From: an uncultured Eubacteriales bacterium
GTDB taxonomy: Bacteria; Bacillota; Clostridia; Oscillospirales; Acutalibacteraceae
Direction of reading: 5' to 3'
Assembly: GCA_900313125.1 (NCBI GenBank)
Contig: OMPZ01000076.1
Span: forward strand, 1 to 18,371
Length of the DNA stretch: 18,371 nt
Shown here: positions 1-6,624 of the stretch, piece by piece
Layout: each line of letters begins with the position of its first letter
Numbering within the stretch: position 1 is the first letter of the stretch
Made by a program: the position numbers and the translations under genes
The notes under the pieces: generated by a model
Told to the model about the DNA's origin: nothing
Database searches by the model: none
Seen by the model: the letters and a program-made list of their open reading frames with translations, nothing else

Positions 1-3000
1 GTAAGAGAGAAGCTCGATGTCGTTCCGAAGGATCCCGTTCAGAAGAACCTCGAGGACGTTATCAGCGCGGATGTTGTTTACTGCACATACTCGCTCATTA
101 CGAATTACCCGTATCTCGACGACGAGTTCTGCGTCAACGTTTGCACAGTAAAGCGTGCGGCTGAGATCGGCGTTGAGGATACGATCGCTCAGACAATCGA
201 CGAGAAGGGCGCGTTTTTCGATGACCTCAAGCGCTTCGGTCTGAAGAAGATCATCGTAAACAACGACAGCAGTCACGTTTACGCGCCGGAGGATTTTGAC
301 AGCCACGTCAAGACAGAGGGCGTTATCGCACCGAAGCTTTACTTCAAGGTGCTCAACTTCATGCAGAAGGGCGACGACGAGCTTCGCTCGGCTATCGCAG
401 AGTCGTTCCTCGGCAGCAAGGTATACACCTACGCGCTCAACCAGGATATCACGGAGATCACCGAGGAGAATATCGACGACTTCAAGCCGCTGACCTTCAC
501 CGACGGTAAGAATAATTTCTGCCCCGTATTCACAGACTTTACGGAGGCAAGGGCTGTTGGTATGCCGTTCAAGGGTCTCTACGAGATCGAGACGAGACTT
601 CTCGCGTACCACAAGATCACTCACTACATCATCAACCCCTCGAGTCTCGGCTTTATCATGAACAAGTCCATACTCAAGGGCGCAAAACCGAACTACGACA
701 AGGCAATCGTTGACGAAAACGACGAGCGCATCAAGAATATAGATTCCTTTGTAAATCCCTTCGACCTTGAGGACGAGGTGCTCAGAAAGGAGGAGCAGGA
801 AAAGGCTGACGCAGAAGCGAAGGTCATCGCCGACATCAAGGCGGAAGCTCAGAAGGCTGTAGACGAAGAGAAGGCACGCGCAGACGCGGCTGCAAAGGCC
901 GAGCAGGCTGCAAAGGTTGAAGCGGAAGCCGCAAAGTCCGAAGCGGAGAAGGCAAAGACAGAGACTGCTGCGGCACGCGAAGAGACGGAAAAAGCAAAGC
1001 TTGAAGCTCAGACGGCAAAGATAACAGCCGAGGAAGCAATGAAGGCCGCGTCGGCGGCAGAGGCTGCAAAGGCCGAGGCAGAAGCACGCGCCGCAAAGGC
1101 TGACGCAGAAGCGAAGAAGGCTCAGGAAGCCGGCGCGATGATGGCTGCAAAGGCTAAGGAAGAAGCGGAAGCACTCGCAAAGGCAGAAGCCGAAGCAAAG
1201 GCAAAAGCAAGAGAAGCAGCCGAAGCGGAAGCTAAGGAAAGGGCAGCAGAGGAAGCTGCCGCAAAGGCTAAGGCAGAAGCAGAAGCGAAAGCTAAGGCGG
1301 AGGCCGAAGCAAAGGTCAAGGCAAATATCCCGCAGGGAATACCGGCGGCAGCAGCGGCGGCATTCGCGAAAATGCCTGGCGGATTCGTTCCTCCGGCAGC
1401 AGCGGCAGCGGCAGGACTCAAGCCCCCCGCACCCGGCGGTGGAATATTCTTCAGCGACAACGAAGAGAAGAAGTCTCCGTTTGACTCGCTGAACCTTTCG
1501 GCGAACGATTCCCCGTCGCTCCCGACGCTCGATCTTTCGGGTCTCGCGGACGACAACACCATAGAGCGTGAAGAAGCTGCTCCGAGCAGCTACTACAAGC
1601 CGCAGAACGCGCGTGAGCCGCTCCCGGCGCCGATGAACGAGTTCAAGAAAACGGGCATCTACGGCGACAAGCAGATCGCACGCGGCAACGGTCTCAACCA
1701 GTCGAGCGTTTACGAATCGGCTCAGAAGCATTCGCTTGATTTCATGACATCTTCGCCCTCGGGCGGTCAGAAGATGGCGACTCAGCAGCCGATAAGAGAG
1801 CCTGCCGTTAAGCGTGCTCCGTCGGCGGCAGCCGCAGCGGCAAGCAAGATCGACAATCCGGACGGTCTCGTTATCAAGTCGGTTTCCGACGGTCTCGACG
1901 GCGGAAAGGTATCGAAGGCGTTCAAGGTCTCCAAGCCGCTCTTCATTGAGGACGTTCCCGATGACGAGGTAATGGCTGTTCCGTATTCCGACGGTGTTGT
2001 AAGCGCCGCTCCGGTAACATCGGCAAGCAACGTTAAGTCGAAGGGCGTGAACACAGTTCTCAGCGAGATCGCTCAGGAGAACGAGAGAAAGAGCGATATG
2101 TTCGATCTTTCGTCGCTCATGTACGGCGACCAGCCGTCGGGCGGTCAGCAGCAGAAGGGCAGAATGACGATCCAGGAGCAGGCAGCAAAGACGAAGGCTA
2201 CGGCGCGCGCACTCGAGGTCGAGAGCGACCCGATGACGGCAAAGGAGCTTCGTGAAAAGCTTGATCTCTGCTACCGTGAGCTTGCAACGCTCATCGCGGA
2301 CGCAGACGTCATGTACGCTGAGTTCGACGCTCACACAAGGCACATTCTCATCGACGGCAACAACAAGGGTCACATCTTCTCGGAGAAGTACCTTGCCGAG
2401 AAGTCGGTCGAGAATTTCGCGAGAAACAACATCAAGGTCTACCTCCAGGAGTACAGGGCGAAGGATATCTTCAATATGCTCTTTGAGTACAGACGTCACG
2501 GTATACAGGAGCTCGTTCTTGACGAGACGGGTCATTGGATAATCATTCCGACAGACAGGATCTCCGAGATGCTTGACATCTACGAGAGAGATTTCGTAAA
2601 GATCCCGGTAATGAACCCTGAGCTTATGTTCAGCATGACAACGCTCTTCCAGAAGCTCCAGACGAAGTCGAACAACCCGAACAAGGAGCAGGAGATCAGG
2701 TCGCTTGAAAAGCGCATGATAAGAGAGTTCAGCACGGCAAGATATATTCTTCCGATGTACGGAAGCTCCCGCGACGACGTTCGCCCGATCACGATCGACA
2801 ACCAGGGCGGCGGCAAGAAGGTACTCGTATTCAGCGACGAATTTGAGATGAAGCGCTTCTTCGGCGACAACACATCTATCGTAAAGGATTACGAGATCGT
2901 CAACTACCGCGAGATCCTGAGAAAGTACACCGTACCCGCGGACAGCGTCGTAGTTCTCAACGAAGGCTCGCTCAGATTTGAGTTCAACGAGCGCAACTGC

Positions 3001-3030
3001 GAGCACATCGCAAAGGTTCTCGACCAGTAA
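1..3030 (+). CDS. Large SseB-like domain protein with long Ala/Glu/Lys helix (5' end missing)
   Basis: The frame is open from base 1, so the gene begins left of the window; 1009 residues are visible (numbered from base 1). Residues about 118-228 resemble the SseB N-terminal fold: a 'CPVFTDFTEA' strand-helix and a closing 'IINPSSLGFIM' segment. Residues about 895-1009 repeat that pattern ('VLVFSDEFEM', 'VVLNEGSLRFEF'). Residues about 22-99 and 754-853 form a second matching pair ('ADVVY'/'ADVMY', 'FGLKKIIVNN'/'HGIQELVLDE'). Between the pairs lie about 190 residues of AEAKAK-type charged helix (about 246-440), Ala/Pro/Gly runs, and a disordered linker to about 750. No signal peptide or membrane segment is visible. 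SseB-like domains are common in Clostridia but poorly characterised, so no function is assigned. Scaffold or interaction roles are speculation. A hairpin follows the stop. Confidence 0.7.
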   Translation, partial: VREKLDVVPKDPVQKNLEDVISADVVYCTYSLITNYPYLDDEFCVNVCTVKRAAEIGVEDTIAQTIDEKGAFFDDLKRFGLKKIIVNNDSSHVYAPEDFDSHVKTEGVIAPKLYFKVLNFMQKGDDELRSAIAESFLGSKVYTYALNQDITEITEENIDDFKPLTFTDGKNNFCPVFTDFTEARAVGMPFKGLYEIETRLLAYHKITHYIINPSSLGFIMNKSILKGAKPNYDKAIVDENDERIKNIDSFVNPFDLEDEVLRKEEQEKADAEAKVIADIKAEAQKAVDEEKARADAAAKAEQAAKVEAEAAKSEAEKAKTETAAAREETEKAKLEAQTAKITAEEAMKAASAAEAAKAEAEARAAKADAEAKKAQEAGAMMAAKAKEEAEALAKAEAEAKAKAREAAEAEAKERAAEEAAAKAKAEAEAKAKAEAEAKVKANIPQGIPAAAAAAFAKMPGGFVPPAAAAAAGLKPPAPGGGIFFSDNEEKKSPFDSLNLSANDSPSLPTLDLSGLADDNTIEREEAAPSSYYKPQNAREPLPAPMNEFKKTGIYGDKQIARGNGLNQSSVYESAQKHSLDFMTSSPSGGQKMATQQPIREPAVKRAPSAAAAAASKIDNPDGLVIKSVSDGLDGGKVSKAFKVSKPLFIEDVPDDEVMAVPYSDGVVSAAPVTSASNVKSKGVNTVLSEIAQENERKSDMFDLSSLMYGDQPSGGQQQKGRMTIQEQAAKTKATARALEVESDPMTAKELREKLDLCYRELATLIADADVMYAEFDAHTRHILIDGNNKGHIFSEKYLAEKSVENFARNNIKVYLQEYRAKDIFNMLFEYRRHGIQELVLDETGHWIIIPTDRISEMLDIYERDFVKIPVMNPELMFSMTTLFQKLQTKSNNPNKEQEIRSLEKRMIREFSTARYILPMYGSSRDDVRPITIDNQGGGKKVLVFSDEFEMKRFFGDNTSIVKDYEIVNYREILRKYTVPADSVVVLNEGSLRFEFNERNCEHIAKVLDQ
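790..1326 (+). repeat. Imperfect coding repeats for the Ala/Glu/Lys helix
   Basis: This internal stretch of the first gene is built from short degenerate units encoding KAEAEAK-like heptads. A 22-base unit at 801-822 recurs exactly at 1095-1116, and many shorter GCAGAAGC/GCAAAGGC units recur. The low complexity creates long spurious reading frames on the minus strand, which should not be annotated as genes. Such repeats are prone to length change by slippage. Confidence 0.75.
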
Positions 3031-3072
3031 TTCAGGTCAATATCAGCTCTGACATCTAACATTAAACATAGC

Positions 3073-3099
3073 GATCCCCCGGCATTGTGCCGGGGGATC
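3073..3099 (+). terminator. Hairpin after the SseB-like gene
   Basis: A perfect 12-bp stem (3073-3084 with 3088-3099, arm GATCCCCCGGCA) closes a 3-base loop 42 bases after the stop codon. The tail, ATCGTTTCTCT, is only moderately T-rich, so termination strength is uncertain. It most likely ends the first gene. Confidence 0.7.
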
Positions 3100-3111
3100 A
3101 TCGTTTCTCTG

Positions 3112-3159
3112 CAAAAAAGATCCCGAACGCATTACGCGCCGGGATCGTATTGCTTTTTG
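3112..3159. terminator. Bidirectional terminator between convergent genes
   Basis: GATCCCG (3119-3125) pairs with CGGGATC (3140-3146), with an inner CGC/GCG stem. An A6 run lies on the left (3113-3118) and a T5 run on the right (3154-3158). Read on the minus strand, the A run becomes a T6 tract directly after the stem, 18 bases beyond the isomerase stop, so it is a good terminator for that gene. It is a backup terminator for the plus-strand gene. Confidence 0.75.
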
Positions 3160-3163
3160 TAAA

Positions 3164-4090
3164 TTATTTATGGTACGTCGTGACCTCGATCGACTCGATC
3201 TTGACGTCCTCAAGGGGCTTGTTGTTTGAGGGGTCTGTGTCAACAGCAGCGATCTTGTCTACTACGTCCAGACCGTCGTATACCTGAGCGAAAACGGTGT
3301 GACCGCGGTCTAGCGCGTTGAATGCGCCGTCAAGCGACGGGTTGCCGCCAACCTTTTTGTAAAGCGCCTTTACGTCGTCGCTCACAAGGTCGGTGTTGTA
3401 GAACGCCGTGTAGCTCGTCGAGTACATCGAGAGGAAGGCTTCAAGCTGACCCTGCGCCTGATAAGTGCAGATAGCCTCGTAAAGCGCGTTCCAGTTTTCC
3501 TCAAGCGACGCGAAGTCTGCCGACTTTGCCTGATTGATAAAGAACTGGCTGCCGTTAGTGTCGGGACCGCTGTTCGCCATTGCGACAGAACCTCTTATAT
3601 TGAAGAGCTTATTTGAAAACTCGTCCTCGAACTTGCCGCCGCTGACGCTTTCACCGCCTGTGCCGTCGCCCTTCGGGTCGCCGCCCTGTATCATGAAGTC
3701 GTTGATAACTCTGTGGAAGGTCAGACCGTCGTAGTAGCCCTCCTTTGCGTGTGTGAGGAAGTTCTCGACCGTTGTGGGAGCAGCCTCGGGGAAGAATCTC
3801 ATCGAGATGTCGCCAAGCGTCGTGTGCATAATGGCGATCTCTTCGCCCTCGTCGGGGGATTCAAGCTGGTAGCCTGCCTTGTGTTCCGTGTCGTCGAAGT
3901 AGTCGGCAACAAGACCGAGGTCTTTGAGGTCGTACTTCTCAACATCGCCGGAGGACGCAGCCGCAGAAGATGTGCTTCCCGAAGAGCCTGTGCTGCCCGT
4001 ATCGCTGCCGCTGTCCTTTTCACAGCCTGCCATAGACGAGCAAACGAGGATCGCTGCCGCGAGAACGATAGCGGAATATCTTTTAAACAT
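3164..4090 (-). CDS. Cyclophilin-type peptidyl-prolyl isomerase lipoprotein
   Basis: 308 aa. Residues 1-23 form a lipoprotein signal: KR, a hydrophobic stretch, then MAGC with the lipidated Cys at 23. A Ser/Gly/Thr linker follows to about 48. The cyclophilin domain (about 84-305) carries the usual catalytic signatures: FHRVI (Arg127), MIQGGDP (Gln135), MANSGPDTNGSQFFI (Gln182, Phe183) and His264 in GHTVFAQV. The enzyme would catalyse cis-trans isomerisation of Xaa-Pro bonds and assist folding of exported proteins on the outer face of the membrane. About 70 residues (190-260) are inserted between the FFI strand and GHTVFAQV, making it longer than minimal cyclophilins. AAAGGAG lies 9 bases before the ATG. 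It is monocistronic, with its own promoter and terminator. The natural clients cannot be told from sequence. Confidence 0.93.
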   Translation of the reverse strand: MFKRYSAIVLAAAILVCSSMAGCEKDSGSDTGSTGSSGSTSSAAASSGDVEKYDLKDLGLVADYFDDTEHKAGYQLESPDEGEEIAIMHTTLGDISMRFFPEAAPTTVENFLTHAKEGYYDGLTFHRVINDFMIQGGDPKGDGTGGESVSGGKFEDEFSNKLFNIRGSVAMANSGPDTNGSQFFINQAKSADFASLEENWNALYEAICTYQAQGQLEAFLSMYSTSYTAFYNTDLVSDDVKALYKKVGGNPSLDGAFNALDRGHTVFAQVYDGLDVVDKIAAVDTDPSNNKPLEDVKIESIEVTTYHK

Positions 4091-4126
4091 ATTTCTTTTC
4101 TCCTTTACAAATCATTTTGCATTACT

Positions 4127-4155
4127 ATTCTAAACTATTTTTATTATTTTTTCAA
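4127..4155 (-). promoter_or_regulatory. Sigma-A-type promoter of the prolyl isomerase gene
   Basis: Read on the minus strand: TTGAAA (4150-4155), a 17-bp spacer, then TAGAAT (4127-4132), both 5/6 matches to consensus. The start site would lie near 4120, giving a leader of about 30 bases that contains the AAAGGAG ribosome site. No operator is visible. Confidence 0.65.
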
Positions 4156-4300
4156 TCGGCATTATGCACTTTTTTTCGATCTTGTTCAAATATTTTTCCG
4201 TCGGGGGATATATTTTCATTATATGGTAATAATTGGGGATAGCCGGCTTTGCCGTGCGGGTCATCGGCGGGAGATATGATCTTTTATGAAAAGTCAAATC

Positions 4301-4360
4301 ACTGAAAAAGCCTGAATAAACGAGAATTAATGCGAATTAACGAGAATATGTGAGCTAATT
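4301..4360. repeat. 10-bp phased A/T repeats upstream of ctsR
   Basis: Cut into 10-base units from 4301, the stretch shows an in-register pattern NNNGAAWWAA: CCTGAATAAA, CGAGAATTAA, TGCGAATTAA and CGAGAATATG are the clearest units (4311-4350), with weaker flanking units. The GAAW core recurs once per helical turn. Phased A/T tracts of this kind usually bend DNA and can act as UP-like elements, or they may be a tandem operator. The region ends about 34 bp before the -35 of the ctsR promoter. The rest of the 4156-4300 stretch holds no gene I can support; a lone CtsR half-site AGTCAAA occurs at 4292-4298. Confidence 0.6.
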
Positions 4361-4376
4361 TGAAATTACAGACAAA

Positions 4377-4409
4377 TTTGACCTTTTTTGACTTTGACTT
4401 TCTCTGACT
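4377..4409 (-). promoter_or_regulatory. Two adjoining CtsR boxes (minus orientation)
   Basis: The CtsR operator is a tandem heptad (A/G)GTCAAA-NAN-(A/G)GTCAAA. Read on the minus strand, 4377-4393 is a perfect box (AGTCAAA-AAA-GGTCAAA). 4393-4409 is a second box with one heptad off by one base (AGTCAGA-GAA-AGTCAAA). They share base 4393 and cover the -35 of the ctsR promoter, so bound CtsR would block RNA polymerase. Confidence 0.85.
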
Positions 4410-4422
4410 TTGCTGATATAAT
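4394..4422 (+). promoter_or_regulatory. ctsR operon promoter
   Basis: TTGACT (4394-4399), a 17-bp spacer and a perfect TATAAT (4417-4422), with the start expected near 4429. The -35 hexamer lies inside a CtsR heptad. This is the expected design for heat-inducible, sigma-A-driven, CtsR-repressed transcription. Confidence 0.88.
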
Positions 4423-4432
4423 ATAAACATAA

Positions 4433-4449
4433 GGTCAAAGAAAGTCAAA
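4433..4449 (+). promoter_or_regulatory. Third CtsR box, just after the transcription start
   Basis: GGTCAAA-GAA-AGTCAAA is an exact match to the CtsR operator consensus in plus orientation. It lies at about +5 to +21 relative to the predicted start and about 30 bp upstream of the ctsR start codon, so CtsR can bind on both sides of the promoter. Confidence 0.9.
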
Positions 4450-4479
4450 AGCAAAAATGATAAGAAGTTGGTGAGACAA

Positions 4480-4941
4480 ATGCGTATGAGCGACCTGATA
4501 GCTCAGTATATCATGGATATGCTGGAGGAGGACGGCTCCGATGATTCGTCCGCTACGATAAAGCGTAACGAGCTTGCCGAAACGATAGGCTGCGTACCTT
4601 CGCAGATCAACTATGTGATAACGTCGCGGTTCACGCCGGAACAGGGCTATATAGTTGAAAGCAGGCGAGGGGGCGGCGGCTACATCAAGATCACAAGGAT
4701 AAGCATGGATAAGCACACCGCGCTTATGCACCTTATGGATTCGATCGGCGACAGCATCGACGTGCGCTGTGCAACGGATATCGTGAAGGAGCTTTTGGTA
4801 AGGCAGTTGATCGACCTGCCCGCGGCGAAGCTTTTGACCGCCGCCGTGGCGGACAGACCGTATCAGTCGCTAAAGCCCGAGCAGCGCGACACGCTGAGGG
4901 CGGCGATCTTCAAAAATCTGCTGCTGACGATCGCGCAGTAG
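4480..4941 (+). CDS. ctsR: CtsR, transcriptional repressor of class III heat-shock genes
   Basis: 153 aa from ATG 4480, matching the usual length of about 150. The N-terminal winged helix contains the family hallmark CVPSQINYVITSRFT (38-52) and the glycine wing RGGGGYI (63-69), whose Arg/Gly tip reads operator DNA and acts as the thermosensor. The C-terminal half (about 80-153) is the dimerisation region that McsB targets. Start choice: family members begin close to the 'SDLIAQYI' helix, and GGTGAG at 4470-4475 can serve as ribosome site for ATG 4480 or ATG 4486. An in-frame TTG (4468) and GTG (4471) would overlap that site and are less likely. It is first in the operon under its own operators, so autoregulated. 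When McsB activity rises or temperature increases, CtsR leaves the DNA and is degraded through ClpC. Confidence 0.95.
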   Translation: MRMSDLIAQYIMDMLEEDGSDDSSATIKRNELAETIGCVPSQINYVITSRFTPEQGYIVESRRGGGGYIKITRISMDKHTALMHLMDSIGDSIDVRCATDIVKELLVRQLIDLPAAKLLTAAVADRPYQSLKPEQRDTLRAAIFKNLLLTIAQ

Positions 4942-4975
4942 GGATCAACAGTAAGTAAATGAAAATCAGACAACA

Positions 4976-4990
4976 CGCCGCTTTGCGGCG
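4976..4990 (+). other. Small hairpin before the mcsA ribosome site
   Basis: CGCCGC-TTT-GCGGCG is a perfect 6-bp stem with a 3-base loop, ending 6 bases before the AAAGGGAG ribosome site of mcsA. There is no T tract, so it is not a terminator. It may influence mcsA translation or mRNA processing, or be incidental. Confidence 0.4.
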
Positions 4991-5012
4991 CAACAGAAAG
5001 GGAGAGACGATC

Positions 5013-5570
5013 ATGTTGTGTCAAAAATGTAAAACAAGACAAGCAAATACACATATCAAGCAGGTCATAAACGGCGAGCTTACAGAAATGGATCTTTGTC
5101 AGGAGTGCGCGTCAAAGCTGGGCTATGACAACGCGTTCGGCGATTTCCTCGATATCGGTTCGATGATGAGCGGTTTTCTCGGAATGCCGATGCCTACGAT
5201 ATCCGCGCTTGCGCGGGAGGAAAAATGCCCCGGCTGCGGAGCGACCTTCTCGCAGATCACAAAAAGCGGCAGAGTCGGCTGCGCGAAATGCTACGACACA
5301 TTTTACGACAGGCTGCTGCCGATGATAAAGCGTATCCACGGCAACACGGTCCACACAGGTAAACGTCTGCGCACGGCAAGGCTCGAAAGCGGAAAGACCG
5401 AGACCGCGCCCGTGCAGACCGAAAGCAAGGCTGAGAAAAAGCCCACCGAGCTTGAGCAGCTTTCGGAAAAGCTCGCGGCAGCGATAAAGTCGCAGGAGTT
5501 TGAGCAAGCGGCTCAGCTTCGCGATCGGATAAACGAGATAAAGGCAAGGGAGGCGCGCGATAATGGATAA
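5013..5570 (+). CDS. mcsA: McsA, zinc-binding activator of the McsB arginine kinase
   Basis: 185 aa. Four CxxC pairs form two zinc-binding clusters: Cys3/Cys6 with Cys29/Cys32, and Cys72/Cys75 with Cys90/Cys93. A UVR motif lies at about 147-180 (EQLSEKLAAAIKSQEFEQA, then QLRDRI). McsA binds McsB and stimulates its kinase activity, linking it to CtsR and ClpC. The start is ATG 5013: MLCQKC matches the N-terminus of the family, and AAAGGGAG (4997-5004) sits 8 bases upstream. An upstream in-frame ATG (4959) would add 18 uncharacteristic residues and lacks a good ribosome site. The 3' end overlaps mcsB by 8 bases, so translation is probably coupled. Confidence 0.95.
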   Translation: MLCQKCKTRQANTHIKQVINGELTEMDLCQECASKLGYDNAFGDFLDIGSMMSGFLGMPMPTISALAREEKCPGCGATFSQITKSGRVGCAKCYDTFYDRLLPMIKRIHGNTVHTGKRLRTARLESGKTETAPVQTESKAEKKPTELEQLSEKLAAAIKSQEFEQAAQLRDRINEIKAREARDNG

Positions 5571-6588
5571 AAAGTGGTATGAGAAAAACGGCGCGGAGGG
5601 TGACGTTGTAATAAGCACAAGAGTACGGCTTGCGAGAAACCTCGAAAAGTACCCCTTCCCGGCGCGCTGCTCAAACGAACTCAGACAGCAGATCGCCGAA
5701 AAGGTCAAGGACGCTGTACTTAATTCAAATTCAGTAATTTCGTCAAGATTTTCCGCTCTTGATGTGGATAATATAAGTATGGGCGAAAGGGTCTCGCTCG
5801 TTGAGCGTCACCTCGTCAGCCCGGAGTTCATCTCCGACAAGGGCGACAAAACGCTGCTCCTGCTCGACGACGAAAGCGTTTCGATCATGATAAACGAGGA
5901 GGATCACGTCAGATTACAGGTGATGTGCGAGGGCTTTGACCTCGACCGCGCCTACGAGCAGGCAAGCAGGATAGATACTCTGCTCGACGAGCGGCTGAAA
6001 TTCGCGTTTTCAGATACGCTCGGTTATCTCACTCAATGCCCGACAAATCTCGGTACGGGTATGCGCGCATCGGTAATGCTGCATCTCCCCGCTCTGCACG
6101 ACGCCAAGGCGATGAGAAAGATCACAGAGAACCTGTCAAAGCTCGGCATCACGGTGCGCGGCGCGTACGGCGAGGGCAGCGAGCCGACGGCGGCTTTCTA
6201 TCAGCTTTCAAATCAGATCACGCTCGGCATCGGCGAGAAAACGGCTATCGAAAACTTGCGCAACATCACAAAGCAGCTTATTGCGCAGGAGCTCCAGTCG
6301 CGTCAGGCAATGGCAAAGCGCATCGAGGTCCAGGATAAGATCTACCGCGCCGAGGGTATACTCAAAAGCGCGCGCCTTATCGACGGCGGCGAAGCGCTCA
6401 AGCATCTGTCGCGCGTTCGCTTCGGCGTGACCACCGGGCTTATAAAGGACGTTTCGCTCGACACGATAAACAGACTTATCGTCGAGATACAGCCGGCGAC
6501 GTTGATGAAGCAGACAGGAAAGCAGCTTGCTCCCGGCGAGAGAGACGCGGTAAGAGCAACGCTTATCCGAAATAATATCGGAGGTTAA
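5563..6588 (+). CDS. mcsB: McsB, protein arginine kinase
   Basis: 341 aa. This phosphagen-kinase-fold enzyme phosphorylates arginine in proteins, marking them for ClpC. Visible signatures: STRVRLARN (18-26, ATP-binding region), NEEDHVRLQ (111-119), QCPTNLGTG (158-166, with Cys159 at the position conserved in guanido kinases) and GAYGEGSEP (200-208). The C-terminal RDAVRA (327-332) fits the RDxxRA phosphoarginine-binding motif that allosterically activates true McsB, which sets it apart from creatine or arginine kinases. ATG 5563 overlaps the mcsA stop; AAGGGAGG (5546-5553) lies 9 bases upstream inside mcsA. All key residues are present, so it should be active. Confidence 0.96.
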   Translation: MDKKWYEKNGAEGDVVISTRVRLARNLEKYPFPARCSNELRQQIAEKVKDAVLNSNSVISSRFSALDVDNISMGERVSLVERHLVSPEFISDKGDKTLLLLDDESVSIMINEEDHVRLQVMCEGFDLDRAYEQASRIDTLLDERLKFAFSDTLGYLTQCPTNLGTGMRASVMLHLPALHDAKAMRKITENLSKLGITVRGAYGEGSEPTAAFYQLSNQITLGIGEKTAIENLRNITKQLIAQELQSRQAMAKRIEVQDKIYRAEGILKSARLIDGGEALKHLSRVRFGVTTGLIKDVSLDTINRLIVEIQPATLMKQTGKQLAPGERDAVRATLIRNNIGG

Positions 6589-6624
6589 ATTATAGATATG
6601 AGTCTATGAAAGGAAGGTAGCTAT

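Noticed and set aside
836..1562. Long minus-strand open frames opposite the helix-coding repeats
   Set aside because: They are Leu/Pro/Arg- or Ala/Ser-rich translations of the low-complexity AEAKAK repeat, with no ribosome sites; mirror artefacts of the plus-strand gene.
3713..4279. 188-codon plus-strand frame across the prolyl isomerase N-terminus and the intergenic region
   Set aside because: Antisense to a clear cyclophilin lipoprotein, with no recognisable motif and running into promoter sequence.
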